NCBI GenBank assembly: GCA_021234535.1
Contig: CM037832.1
Location: 5,305,135 to 5,369,134 of the forward strand
From: Stichopus chloronotus
Lineage: Eukaryota > Echinodermata > Holothuroidea > Aspidochirotida > Stichopodidae
DNA: 64,000 bases
Direction: 5' to 3'
Program-made: the position numbers and the translations under genes
In this document: positions 33,900-48,100 of the stretch, one piece after another
Position numbering within the stretch: the stretch's first letter is position 1
Layout: each line of letters starts with the position of its first letter
Notes under the pieces: model-generated
Told to the model about the DNA's origin: nothing
Databases searched by the model: none
The model's input: only the letters and a program-made list of their open reading frames with translations

Positions 33900-34405
33900 A
33901 GAGTTTTATTAAAGCCAACAAATTGTTGAAGTTCTCAAAAAGAGATAAAGATAGACGTTCTTGATGAAGTCACAACAATGCAACAGCTGCACCTTAATGT
34001 CCTGTTGTCCTTGTGGTCGATGTTTTTAGTCTTGAATTTGAATGCTTGGGGATCAGGAAGCCCCATATGGGCTCATCAAGGACCCTACATCGCGTTGATC
34101 GTGGATGAACACCGGCGAGATTCGCGATACTCTTTTCGATAAGTGTCCAGAGGATATCGAGGCAGGGGTGAAACCAGACAATCGCTAATGCAAACAATCA
34201 AACCCAAACCTGCTCCCGGGACCGCCATTTAACGTCCCCACCCGACGAACGAGAGTGTGTCCCCCAGTGTTGATCCACTTTCCCAAAGGATGAGAGGGGT
34301 GGAGAACCTGCCCAGCTCAGCAGCCTATCAGCTGCACCGAGCCGGGATTTGATCCGGTACCCATTGATTGCAAGACGGACACTCTAACCACCAAGCTAAC
34401 TCTCC
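33900..34405 (-). mobile_element. tRNA-derived SINE
   Basis: Read on the minus strand, the element starts GGGTGGAGAG, has a pol III A box (TTAGCTTGGTGGTTAGAG, plus coordinates 34382-34399) and a B box (GGATCAAATCC, 34345-34355), as in a tRNA gene. The T stem is imperfect and the tRNA-like head is fused to about 420 bp of unrelated body, so it is a SINE and not a tRNA. The body has a GGGAC-GTTAAATGGCG-GTCCC hairpin-capable block (34216-34239). It appears to end in TTTAATAAAAC near 33900. The 3' boundary is estimated and no target duplication was found. Confidence 0.7.
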
Positions 34406-34410
34406 ACCCA

Positions 34411-37400
34411 AGTAAACTGATTTGATTATTACTCAATTGCCACCAAATTCTTCTTTGATTGTCTTTTCATCTCTTACTTTTTAAATTGATCTCACATTCT
34501 TTTAATCCCAATAGGTTGTACCACTGAAATAGCAGACCTAGAATAAAACGATCAGATACAACTCTTGTGATAAGTTTAATTCTAGTCATGACCCTATAGG
34601 CAAGGTATATGCTTTTACTTTGGATTATCAGTGTCGCTTATTAACTACTTATCAGCATCTTGAACTCGTTCGCTCCCTGCAAATATACCTTTCAGATATG
34701 CCGTAAAACTTTTACTCCTTGCCCTATTTCACTGGTCTTTTAGTTTCCTGTTATGCATGCCCATTAGAAGTCGACAGCACAAGCATGATTTCAGAGGCGC
34801 CAGCAAGGGGTTCTGTTAGGTATGTGACGCAAAGGACATACGCAATCATCGTACCACACAATATATGCCAGCTGAGAAATAGAGTGCTTACGTCCTAGCT
34901 GTTCATTTGTTATTTTGAAAATGGAGTGGTGTGTGCAGGGACTAATTGTTGTGGAGTTAACTTTTCTAAGTCTTTTTTTTTTTTTTATTGAAAACGATCA
35001 CTTTGCACCTTTTCACCAGTGAAGGGAACAGCCGCCTTCTTTCAATTGTGTGTCATTATAGCCTACATTACTATACTAACTTTGTAACAGGAAAGGCGTA
35101 CCCAGTATTGGGGGGGGGGGGGGCTCAGGAGATTGACTGCACGGGATTGAGAGGGGACCAGCATCAAGTTTACCTACTATTTGAATATCTCGATAAATTG
35201 TAGTATGCATCTTGGTAATGTTGGTCGGTCAGCAGATAATCTAAGACGAAGACGGCAAGTCTAAGAAGACGTAGTGCTGCGCCGTTTGTGACTGCTTACT
35301 CGTACCAGTTGTGCGAAACTTTCCTGTCAAGTTGTATACTTTAACAGCTATACTCTAACGTTGTCCTATAATTGTATGCTTTTTGGAATTCTTTCAATCA
35401 TATCTAACGAGAGTGATCGATACCAAAATCTTAATTTCAATTTCATATTTAGTTGATGAAATGGTAAAAGTTGCACATATTTTATTTGTATTCATAAGTA
35501 ATGAAGTAAAGACAAAAAAAAAAAAATAACGCAAATTGCTTCATCTTGCTCTCTCGAAATAGTCAAACTTAGTAGATATAGTTCAGTAATACTGAAAAAT
35601 GACTTTCATGCGTCTCGGGCGACCTTTGACACAGTATTCTGTTTATGTGATCGTCGTGTATATATTTAGGCTCAGGAGTATATAGCTAGTCTAATCAGAT
35701 CCGCCCTTAGCAATTTTCTAGGTGTTTGTTGATGGTGTACAGATAAAACGTACAGGTTTCCAACAGCTAGACGGATCTCGTGCCCTTTCTTTTCAACAGT
35801 AATATGAATGACCGCACAAACAAAAGGGCAAGAATCCCCACTTTGGAAATATATCATGGATTCCACAACGGAAGAGGAAAGTCGTATGACATAGGGATAG
35901 TAGGATTTTTGTGACTGCCCCCCCCCCCCCTGGCTCCCCTGTCGCTCAACTCCCGATTCCAGCTTCGCCACCTACCGGAACGGAAGGGTAAAGGCGTATA
36001 TGATACATTCTGTGGACTGCATTTCATCTTTCCCTTTATTATCTCTTATCAACTACATGGTTCTATGTACCCCAACTGCATTCCATATCCATACGTTCCT
36101 TCTACAAACTAATGAGTTTGCATAGTAATTAGTCACTTCATCTCCATTTTTCTTTTTGTCTGTTACACGTGATGTAGAGTACCTTCTTTATTCCATTTTC
36201 CTTTTGACTTTCCTACATCCACCCACCTCGTTCCTTCTCTCTCCTCCCCTTTCATACTACTCCTACAGTGTTTTTTTCTTCTTTTTTTTCATTTATAATC
36301 TTCACTTTAAATAACTGTTGTAAAGTTTTGCTTTTCTTAATTCACCTGATGTTCATTCTTAATTTGCATAACTTTGTTTATTTTCTTCGAAAGTTTACTT
36401 TATTCGAACGAAATCGAAGGCGTTTTAAATAGGATAGTAAGATTCGGCGGTGACTTCATGCAAGCTCCAACATCACAAGCTCCAACATCCACAGCGCCCT
36501 CGCCCCGCTCAACCGTTAGAACGAAACGTTCAGAACATGTGAGATATGGATAGGATTATCCTTGTGACAGCATTCCAAGTCTCCTGCCCCCCCCCTCCCG
36601 CCATCTCACCCATTCATCAGACGTGAAGGGTAAAGAGCGTTAGAGTCAGGGAAAGGATTTGGGGGACTGCACTGCCCAGCTCCCCGCCCCCTCCCCCACG
36701 ATCATGTTTTACAGACCCGCAATGCAAGCTGAGTTTCAAAAAAAAAAAAATGTGACAGAAATACTAAGCTACATACACCGTGACAGGAACGTTTTCATGC
36801 TAAGAACAGGAAAAACGCCCTCACTAATTGGTCTTCTTCTCCTTTAATAAGCTTTTTCTTGCAGTTACCAGAATTGAATACCAGTGGTTCTCCAGGCCCT
36901 TCTTGATACGTACAGGTACACCTACTTTCACAACTTTGAGACTTTGGAAATGCAGATAAAAGCAGACTGCCCTCTAGTAGTTACGAAAGGTTATGGCGTC
37001 CTTTGTAATGTATTTTCAGACTTTGTTTTGAGTTTGTTTCCTATTTTAAGACAATACTAAAACAGGAAAAGCGGAAACAAAGAAATGCAATAATAAGGAC
37101 GGAGAGAGAATACAAATACAAAGATAAAATCAGATTGCAGTTTTGCTTTCAAATTAAAGATATTTTTTTACTAACAGCTATGTAAATAACTCTTGATAAA
37201 CAAATATCCCTTGACTTCTTTCCTTCCGTCTGGCACTTTCTTTTTTTTCTCTCTATGATTGATTCCCAAAAGAAGAAAAAAGAGAGTTTCTTCGTGATAT
37301 CTTCTTGATATCAGTGGGGATATACCATGTTAAGATATACGTGATATGGGGAATCTTCAAATCTACTGGACGACTAATGTCACGGTAAAAACGTCCTTGC

Positions 37401-40400
37401 ATCAGAAACAATGATTGACGATTATTGCGCAATTTATCGAAGAAATTTAGTATTTGATTGACATAGACATCTTCCTGTGAAAGGAATTACGAATGTGTAC
37501 TCCTAAAAGAAAAATTAACACACAAACGGAGAATAAAGACTAACATTTACATCGATACAATATATTCGATTCAATTTTTAATTGACATATCCACCAGCTG
37601 GTAGAACGAATAGTTCAGTTTAGAAAATTAGGTGTGACAAGGGACCATCTCCGTAACTTCACTATGCCTATATTATCCTTAACGCTTTATTCTCCATGCA
37701 TACACCTATTAATTGGAGAATTTAGTCTACAAGAAATCTTGGGATGGTTTAATCTTAAGTCTTATTTATTCTACCAGCGGTAATAGATTAAGTGTGTGAT
37801 TACTTTTTTTTTTATCGAGGAGATACTTTAATTTATATCATCTTTAACGTTGTTTCCATGTAAAATTGGGTTTAAACCCTATCGCCAGCCCGAGCGGGTT
37901 CCAGACTCTCTCACGCTTTGTCGAGTGCTTGCATACAGTCGGATGATTTTCTCGTCACTTTTTGTCGTAGTTGATGTGATGATAAAGATGACAAAGATGT
38001 CATAAGGTGTACCGGCTCTTATTAACACAGTAGAGGCACATCACACGAAAAATGTCCAGAAGGAGAAGGCTTAAGATTATAATATAAGATTTTAATTTCT
38101 TCTGTTTGTGATCTTCATATACGCTTCGAAAGTTTTTACGAGATTATGTGTGGTGAATATTTCGGTCCGTCAGTTTCAAGGTCTGCACATCTCTTTCTTC
38201 TTTCTTCTTTTTCTTCATTTTTTGTTGTTGAAAAAGCCCTACTCATCCATCGCTCTTACGGAATTCAATGCAGTATGATTACACCATATACCTGCAGGCA
38301 ATGAATGCCAGACAAGATTTAATAAAATCGGCACTTCTTTGTTCACTTCATCTTTCCTTAACAACATAACATAACCAAAAGAAAAAAAAAAAACAGAATG
38401 GTAACTTTACGCATTTCATGAATAACACACGGGTCAAAGGTCCGTGAAAACTTTGAACTCTCTAAAAACATTGCCATGCAGTAGATTGGGATAAGGGACC
38501 AATCCAAATTTCGATTGAACAGTTGAATCCACTAAGATTTATTGTCAGTAAATTAGACTGAATGTTTCAATCGAAATGTTCGATTCGTCCCCCATTGCAA
38601 TCTTTCGTTTTAAGAGAGAACGACATGCAGGACAATTAACAGTGACACACTACGCATATGTGTATGTACGTAAACATACCGCGGAGGCTATAGAAGTGTT
38701 TTAAATAAAAGTCTAAGTATTTTTATGGATACCTATGAAAACAAACATAAGGCAATATGCATAATTGTTAATAGTAAAGACACTATGAAAAAATAAACGC
38801 CATTTCTTTGTTGAGGAGTGTAGAGTTTGAAACACCCCCTCCCACCCCATCCTCAAAGACATTACACTTATTGCAAAATATACTTGTTCCAATGCTAAAT
38901 ATTCTTAATGGATCAATGTGAATGCATGACATTGCCCCCCCCCCCCCCCTCTCTCTTCTTCACATTACCATGAAATACAACGACTGGTTTAGTTACACCT
39001 ACTTGCTGTTAAGGCTATACCATCATGCATCAGCTGAATTTTGCTTTCAGAAGACTTTTTGCCTTGAGAAGACTCAAGGGAGGACATGAAGGAAATCAAA
39101 ACTATAGAGATCTGCAACTAATATCGCGATTACAGAAAAGTATTTTAAATGTGATCGATCGTCTCATTAATACCTTACGTGACGTCACTAGGCTTCTTGA
39201 TAACTCTCTTGCTAACGTTGCTAGTATGCTGGTTACTCTTCTCACGCACTCGTGTGCAGTGAATAACGCTATGACGGTATCAAAACGGTATATCGCTACC
39301 GAGATTTAAGGTCATTGGAAAGATTGGCGGTTTATCTAAAAGAGAGTGACGTTACGTAATATACTAATTACACGACCAATCACCTTTCAAAGGAAGAACA
39401 AAACGAAAGCGTAATCAATCATCACTGAAACACATTGGGGATGCACGTCCCCTGCCCCGGAGAGGGGGGAATCGGCAAGAGAAATCGATGACCTCGAACC
39501 AAGTCATTGCAGGCTTTGAAATCATAGGGCTTTGTAATTTATTTATCAGTCATAATCGAATAGTGGATTTTTTGTTGAGAACTTTCGACGAAATAACGAA
39601 GTGTACTCTCAGGCCTCTGAGTGGTTAGAAGGTAGTCAGGAGGTACGATTTTTTGAGGATGTTTCGCTAATTTGGTCGGAACCCTCTTAACCTTCGGGAC
39701 CGCTGGACAACATCCATCTTGTCCACAAACTTGCTGCACCACTTCTGAAACAGCGATTGCAGCTTGTACCTCGTTATATCTTAATCTTCTTTTCCATTAT
39801 TTTTATTATATGCCTCTGTCTCTGTTGTAACCATTTACTTCTTCATTGCTAGGATGGGCTTATATGCTATTCTCTGCTTAATCTATCAGTTTCATTATTT
39901 GACTTTAAATTTTATATAATATAGCTTCATCTGCTACATATTCCTTAAAATCAATGAAACTGTTTAATGTTGTATTTTCATGGATATCGTTAGCATTGTG
40001 ATTTAACTTGTTTTCATGTATTTGCCATTGTGGTAGAAATTAACATGAAACTAAACGTGTTATTACATGACAAATGATTCACAAATTTTTAAAAGTCTCA
40101 AACAGACGTGAAAACGTTTGGATTGGCAAAAGCCAAATCCTGTAGTTATTTATTGTTTTTCGTTTCTCTTTCTTTCGTCGTCTTGAAATATAGAGATGTT
40201 ATCAGCAGAAAGGTGACGTGAAACTTGTCGCTCCGGGCATTTTTCTTTTACTGTTGTTTTACTCTAGACATCTTAAACTGTTCGTTATGTCTTTCCTCTT
40301 CACCGAAAGCCGATGCTTTCGATGCTTGATTAATTTAATCAATGTAAGCAAAATTTCACTTCAAAATTGTTCATCTTCCCCAGACGGACATTGTTGTTTT

Positions 40401-43400
40401 TGTTCTATTTTGCTCACATGTGATCACGTATTATGTACACGCCGACGAGTTCAAAAACGTCTTGTGATAGCTCTTATCTCTGGCTTGGTTTGTTCCTCCC
40501 TATTCCTGTCAGCGTACGTGAACAAATTCGGATTTCCAAGATCGCTGTATGAAAAACTTGTTACGCAAAGCACGGATTTAATCTTGCTCAATTAAAACAA
40601 TATTGAAAAATCGTTCCCAACGTGATTTAATCTGCCGATTCATTTGGTTTTATAACACAACTATAAGCACGGAAGACACACCGTAGAACCCAAGGAAGAC
40701 ACACCGAAACCAGTTTTGGTCGTTTCTCAGTTGAAATGGAACTGTATATGTACAGTTAAACCATCTATATTTTTTCTCTTGTGATATGGTATTTAGTTAT
40801 AGTATAATAGGCCTAAATTATAATAATTTATAACAGCACTCTGTTTGAAATTCCATACACCGCAGTCACATTAATCGCCGGAACTTCCATCCATATTTAA
40901 GGAGTACATATCTTTTGAAATATGTACCTTGTTTTAATGAAATGATATCTTTTTATGTAAATGTTTTTAATGCATGGTCTGACTACGTACAAAGTTATGC
41001 AGGCTCCCGTTTAAGTGTGGTTGAATTAAACGTCTGTTTAAAATGTAAACGTCAGACCTATCAGTCTTCAAGGAAAATCAGTTAAGATAATATCAACCTT
41101 GAATGAAAGTTGAAACTAATCTGCATTGCAGTTACAAAATAATGTCAGTGTTGTCTCAAGTAACTAAGATCCTTTCATTGTACGAGCAGATTGAAGGTAG
41201 AAGGACTGGAATAAAATTAATGCAATACTATTATACGTCAATAAAATACTTGTTTTAATTACTTTATTTGTGCTTGTGATAGTAGTCCAGCTGTCTTATT
41301 TACCGTGGCTTCACGAGCTGGTTTAATCATATTAGTTCTTCCTATGAAACCATGCGTCCGCTTTCGACAACTTTTTTCTTAAAGTTGTTTTGTATGCTAT
41401 GATATGTTATGATCATATGATGATAAGGCGAGTGATATCCTGAACTGACCTTTACGTCAATCTATCACGTCGGCAATTACAATTTCTCGACTGGGTTCAT
41501 TCGTGTATATGTAGCTCATATGCAAACGGAAAATAACACTCTTTGAGTGGCACGTGACATATTGCTAAATAGTCAGAATGTAGGCTAATCACGTTTGTAG
41601 AATGATAAATATAATGAAAACTTGTGTATAGTTGAGATACACCTGGTCTCCTAATTAGGAAATTTATCTGTACGCTGTGAAGATGCATTGATATATACTT
41701 CTAATGTTGACGTGATAATATTTGGTTTAGTCCCTGAATGTATAACGCCTGTCAGTTTTATCGCGAATTCCTCCTTTGAGTGACGTGTATTGTGCTACTT
41801 AATTGAACCCATCCCAAAACAAAAGAACAAAATGCTTTATAGGCTCGTAATTCTATACGCATACTTCCATGCATGACGAAGAAGACAAAGTGGTATTTTG
41901 GTATTTAACAATTTGTTGCATTTAAAACAACTTCTTAATGGCGAGTGATGTAGGTGGAAACAATAGCTGTTTGTGGCTTTATGTGCCGTGACATCGAAAA
42001 GATAGTCGCTCAAGTTCAAAGGTATGAATAAACATGAAAACTTAAATTCCTTGGGGTAGTAAGTAAACATTACAAAACTCTAAATGGAGTGCAACAATGT
42101 ATGGAGATGCTCAGATCAGTATAGATGAAGTTACTGCATCTCATCGTTAGCAACAACTATAACGTGGTAGGACACCACTAACCTTCTCTATGCTTTTTTT
42201 TTTTTTTTGGTGTTTAGGGTCCCTCATGTGTAAAAGAAAAGGTGCAGGCATTCCTACCAATTATATGACGGCTTACGGTCTGATCTAACATATCAATTTC
42301 GTTATGTCGACCGTACGTGTTTTGTGATAGAACGAATACAACTTCAGATTGGTCATCCCCCCAATTGAGTCACCTCTCACCCTTCCCCTACAATTATCTA
42401 TTTTTGTTTTAATACCGGTTCTCTAAATTTCATTCTGTTATCCTAAATTGTGCATCATTTTTTATCTAAATTGCCCCCCAAAATTCAAAACATATGAAAA
42501 GCATTTGCAGTGATTCATGTTAGGCACACCTCCCGAGGACAGTGAAATATCTGTTCCTTTCGTATAATGGTGGTGTGCGAGAGACTTACAAAACAGCATG
42601 TTTGCAATAGTCTAGTACTATTTTTATCGCGGCTTTATCATTTACTAGTTGTGCGGAATAGCCCTTATGTTATATGACCATGGCAAACACTTATTGTAAT
42701 TTTTGACATTGGTTCTACGATTTCACGTCAACTAACCATATATTTGGTATAGCAAAACACGGTTTTCGGTTCATTGGGTCTATGGTTCTGATACACAAAA
42801 GTTCTCCCCCCTTTCCCCTTTTCCGTTTTGGTGGGTCTTTCTCTTCACAAAATTTTTATGCACTCACATAAAAATACATAAATGGACAGAGATGTTACGG
42901 CCCTTTTATTAGGGAACCTCTGATTGCCCCTTCATGCGTGATCCACTGAGAACTGTTGAAGCTACCCTTGATTGTTAAATGTTACCGTGGCAATTGCTAC
43001 CATGACGACTGAGATGTTTGCGAATAACATGACTGTTTGGAAAACATACAAATATCTCATTTGCCCATGCAGTCGGAGCTATGTTGAGATAGTAATAATG
43101 TAAGCTTGTATAGTGTATGAACGACTCGACAGGAAAGGACTCTTCGCTCGGAGCTAGAATTCATTGAAAACTTGATCTAACTTGATGAAATCAACCGTTT
43201 ACCCCCATTACCGTGAGAATGTAACACCTCATTCTTCAAAATTGGAAGCGAGAGTTTCTTACAAAAGTAACAATGATAGCAAAAAACTTACAATATTGTG
43301 GTATATCAATTGTACATATTGGACAGTGTCCAACATCGATCATTCCAATTAAATTGACTCTCTTCATCTTATTTTTCTTTCATGACGTCATATCGATTGC

Positions 43401-44911
43401 TATTCTCATTTTAAATGTTTGAGCATGTAAGTCGTGTTAAAAATGAAAAAAAAAAACACATAGAGAGAAATAAAAAACAACAAACCCATTCAGTCATTTT
43501 GCCTATTATTCCCTTGAAACGCAAGTATAAAGTACTGTACAAAATCCGGCTGTGTCCAATAGTGCAGTTCATGCCACTATATATGAGCTGATGAGATGCA
43601 ATCAATACGACTTAATTTTAATCTATCCTGTTAAGAAACCGAGAGGTAGAATAAACAATTTTCTCCCACAGTAGGACATATTTCCCTTCTCGCTTCCTTT
43701 TATATTTTTCTCCCTTTTAGTCTGCTTCGTTTTATTCATTACTTTTCTACATTTTCGTCTTCTTCTTTTTGATTAGAAAACCGGCGTCAGTCAAATTTGA
43801 GTGTTCTTTTACTTTTGTTATTTAAGTACTCGATATATGTAAATTAAAATGTGTGATTAATATTTTTTCTTCTCCTTTTTGCCCAATTCGAGATGGAAAA
43901 AACCCCCCTCTGCCTACGGCCTCCGATAAAAGAAATATATTCTCTTCTTTTCTCCCTTGCTTGTCACCATCAAGGGAATTTCTATGGTGTTTAATACTTT
44001 TTTTAAGATAAAGACATTGACTTTTTCCTCTACGCATCAGTGAATGACATTGATTTAGTGTTTTTCTGGCGGAAAATTTATTCCCAAGTATCGGGTAAGT
44101 CAACATGATGGATACATGCCCAGAATATTTGGAACAGAATGAAAAAAAGAAAAAAAATAATAAAGTAACGGAATAGATGATTGTTCTTGTAATTTCGAGA
44201 GGAAGAGAAACAAGGAGAGGGGTTTGAAAGAGTGCTTCCGTGGAGTGCCAAAGGAAGTAGAATGATGCTGTACCAACTCACTTTAAAGACACATATTTAA
44301 ATGTTTGTATAGGGCAAGAGAGGGACATCGTATGACGCATACGCTCCGTCGACATTACTCTCTGAAAATGTTAACTTGAAATGTCATCATTCTGACTAAC
44401 ATCAACGTCTGCGGTATGGAGAGAATTAAATCCACATTTAAGAGTGAAACAAGATGGCAATCCAGGAAGTTGTAAATCTCCTCCCTGTTGCTTTGCATCA
44501 TCATACCACTCCCGAAAGTGCGCTGCAGCTGGTATATTTCATCAGTGGTTTTGCTCTCTCGTCGTTGTGGATCTCGCGTCTACGTCAAAAGGCGCAAATT
44601 ACCTGCACCCGTGTAAATACATCGAAATCGAGCGTGCGCGCAATGGAAAGTTTTGCAGTGGTGACGCGTTGCCCATGGCTGTATACTGGACGGAAAACAA
44701 AACAACTGTTTTAGATATTTATCATTGCCAGATTGGTCTATTCATTTCTTCTTGGCTTAGGAATATTCTTCCAAACATTTTTCTTAGACATGGAACTCCA
44801 TCACATCTTACAGGTATCAGCAACTTACTTGATTTCCGGTTTGTCTGTTTTTTTTTTCTGTCCAATATGCTGACATAATAGGAATGACATCACGTGCAAA
44901 ACCTCTATAAA
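34411..44911. other. Non-coding stretch
   Basis: No coding exon is recognised in 10.5 kb. Contents noted: poly-G/C runs (35110-35123, 35918-35930, 38935-38949), a repeat fragment with GGCGTACCCAGTATTGGGGG (35096), a minus-strand fragment with GTGGCGAAGCTGG (35956-35968), and CRE palindromes near 39181 and 43383. Confidence 0.4.
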
Positions 44912-45132
44912 CTGTAAAATATATATACTGAGTCTAGGTACTACCAACGGAATGAATATAACATTGCGACCAGACATAATCACTCACATAACAAAACATG
45001 CTTGCATAGGTTGAAGTACCGTGTCACATTCATTCAAAGCAAAAGATGTAAAAGTCTCAGTGATTATGTCTGGTAACTATGTCATTTTCCATGGTTTGGT
45101 AGTATCTTCGCTCAGTATATTTTACACTGTAT
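44912..45132. mobile_element. Foldback MITE-like element with arms of about 75 bp
   Basis: The left arm (44912-44985) and right arm (45058-45132) are inverted copies. Shared blocks from outside in are TGTAAAATAT, ATACTGAG, TACTACCAA and the perfect 15-mer CCAGACATAATCACT (44970-44984; its reverse complement is at 45059-45073). The spacer is about 75 bp. There is no coding capacity. The superfamily is unclear because no convincing target duplication was found. Confidence 0.75.
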
Positions 45133-48100
45133 GTGGATCACGGGAATAGCTTGGCACGCACCCATTTCTGGGAATACTTGTGACGCACACTTTACTTCTG
45201 GGCACATGCGTAGGTACAGGCAGGAATTTTGTGCTGTTGGACGCTTACGCGGTGTACATACATCACCAAGTAATTTGAATATTCAGCACTTCTATCGACA
45301 ACGAGCAATCTGAATCCCTGATGAAATGTATATCTCTGAGAAACTGTGGGAGTATATGACATGATGGGTATCGAATGAACATGCAAAATGATAGAGATGA
45401 GATTTGCAACTCCTTGGATGGGCCTACTTGTTGCAAATGTAAGACGAATAGTCAGTCCTTTTTTTGCACTTTTGTAAAAGCAGGAATAACAACACATCCT
45501 GCATAGCTATACATTTATTTGTAGAGGTTGGGGTGAGGCGTAAAATGAACAGAAAAAAAAAGAGGCTCGGAAAATGCCATTTTTAGTAATCTGGGGGGTG
45601 GGGGGAGGATTGTTTCCTCCCAAAATTTTCCTGTATAATCCATGACAACCGATGATTGCACTTCTAACAATCCTCTTGAGGGTATATTTTCAAATGAAAG
45701 TGGTAAATTTATTGCTTACACTGATCACAAATGGGAGAAAGACACATTTTCTTTTTTAATTTATGGAATGGCAATTGGGACTTTTCGCTATCTCCCGATT
45801 CTAATCAGGTCATTGTATTTTTATTTATTGATTTGTTTGTTTTTGAATGACTGAATTACGTCATCTCATAGACGTTAAGTGATAAATGCACGTCATCCGT
45901 TAACAGAAATTATTTACTCCATAATTGGAACTTATTTTTAATTCCTTAGTACAGGATGTTTCGGTCACGTACAATGCTGTGTATTGGCATTACGGCGGCG
46001 ATATCTTAGCAACAGCACTAATGGGTTGATTAACAATGAATATGCAGTTTGTCATTTATGACAAGACATAAGCTAGATAAAAAAAAAAAAACTAGATTAA
46101 TAGCAAAAAAGCGACAAGAAAGAAAAGAGTGATAGAAGTGTCACTCTGTTATACGTTAAACAGCAGTAAAGGTTAAGGAAACACCATTAAAGCTACATTA
46201 CGGAGATATCTGTTTATCATCAGCTGACTTAAGTCTTTATTTGCTTTTACGTCATGTACTCCAGAGGATTTGTTACTTTCATAACGTTACCATGGAACAG
46301 CACGATACCAAAAGATAAATAATTAAAATAAAGAAACCAATATATTCTAAATTATGAATCCGAAGCAAAGTGTTTTGAGAGCAGTATGGACGGATTGCTG
46401 TACTTCACGCTGAATTAAATCATTCTTTCATTGGATGGCACACCTTCAAGCCGGTCTTCTAGGACCCTCAAACGTTTCATTGATGCGGAAGTACTGATTT
46501 CTTTCAGATGTTGTATAATCCAAGATTAAGGACAAAATTACTGACTTCAAAAATAGTGGTTGTATATATCATATTATTGGTGGTGACAAAACTTGTGGGA
46601 ATAATTACATTGGAGAATCCAAACTCAGTTTTTTTTGACAGATTTAAAAAGCATGTGAATGCTGAAGTATGTGACTGCTACAATTCTTCATTGTGCTTAG
46701 GGACACACCTCCTTCAGACTCAGCTTAGACCCCTCTCTAACTTCCCTCCTACAGAATCTGTGGCTGCGTATTTACCTCAAATTGTATTCGAAGTTTAGCC
46801 ATGTAGTACGCACTTGGTGACACTATTCAAGTGAAACCTGAACAGAATTCCTCACTTCTATAGTCAGTTTTCCTTCTTGTGTACTACATACGCTCTACGA
46901 ATAACATTTCATGAAAGGAAAACATGAAAGAAATCACAGTTGATGGAAGGTGACGAAAGGTGACGTACGTCAACTCTATTACTGAACCCACGTGCATGGA
47001 CTTTGCCAAAAGTTGACACATGTCTGGACGTGCGTCAACTTTTTATTCCCGTATTGATCGTGATGAGACACAACACATCCTGTGTGGTCGGCTCCATTGA
47101 TATACTGTGCGTGCAAAGTCATAAAAGTGACGTGTTGTATCCGCACCGCACAGCAACGTATCCTGCGTGGAACTTAGGCGTGAACATACATTGTTAATTA
47201 ACGCATAAATTACTGGAACTTTTGTTTCTCGAAATCGTATTGTTCCCCCTAGTTGTTGATATGGTGAGTCAACTCCTCCCTCTTAGGAATGAAAAGTTCA
47301 CAGAGTCAAACATAAAAAACGGCTCGATTTTCTTTGAAAGAAACGTGCCATTTTGTAACAACTGGTCGACGTATCGACTGAAAACCAACCGTCAAAGATC
47401 TTTTTACACTAAACTTGAAAGTAGCCGCGCCACGGTTCTATATTCTTCTTTTAGTTAGTATGTCGGGTCAATTTAAAGCTCACAATTTACGCAATTGTCA
47501 TTTCAAGGAAACAGGTTTTAATAACACCCCGCCGGTTCAGCTTGAGAGCAGATAAATTACAACTCCTCAGAAATTCTTCCGTTAAGTTGCATCAGGGAAT
47601 CATTCCAAATGACAACTCCCCGTTGATCTGACGTCCAGACACTCACGATGTATATCATCCCGTCTAGCGTGCCGTAAGTCCTAAATTAACATCCACAGAC
47701 GTGCAATCCATGTTATATAACCTATCACAAAAGGGAATACAAACACGAAATGTTTCATCCACTAAAATGCGAGGTGACGTTGGAAGGGGGGGGGGGGGAT
47801 GGGACTGAATACGTAAAAGTAAGTGGCCTGACGTTTCGACTCTGGCAGGATATTTATCAAACTAGGCAAGATGATCGAAAACATGAAGAAAAAAAGTCCT
47901 GTTGTAGGTCCCGACACGTCATGCATGCTAACCTATACTTAAACAATTATGTCAAATTGACAAGAGACGCCCATGATGTAAAACCTTTGTCCCAGATTAA
48001 GGTAACAGTTTATGGTTCGCGGAATCATGCATTGTAATGATTCGCTAATAATGCTGTCTAAACAAAAGCAAAAATTTCAACAGTCGAATGTAGAAAGACT

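Noticed and set aside
34330..34405. tRNA gene on the minus strand
   Set aside because: A and B boxes are present, but the T stem has mismatches and the homology continues into a long non-tRNA body, so it is a SINE head.
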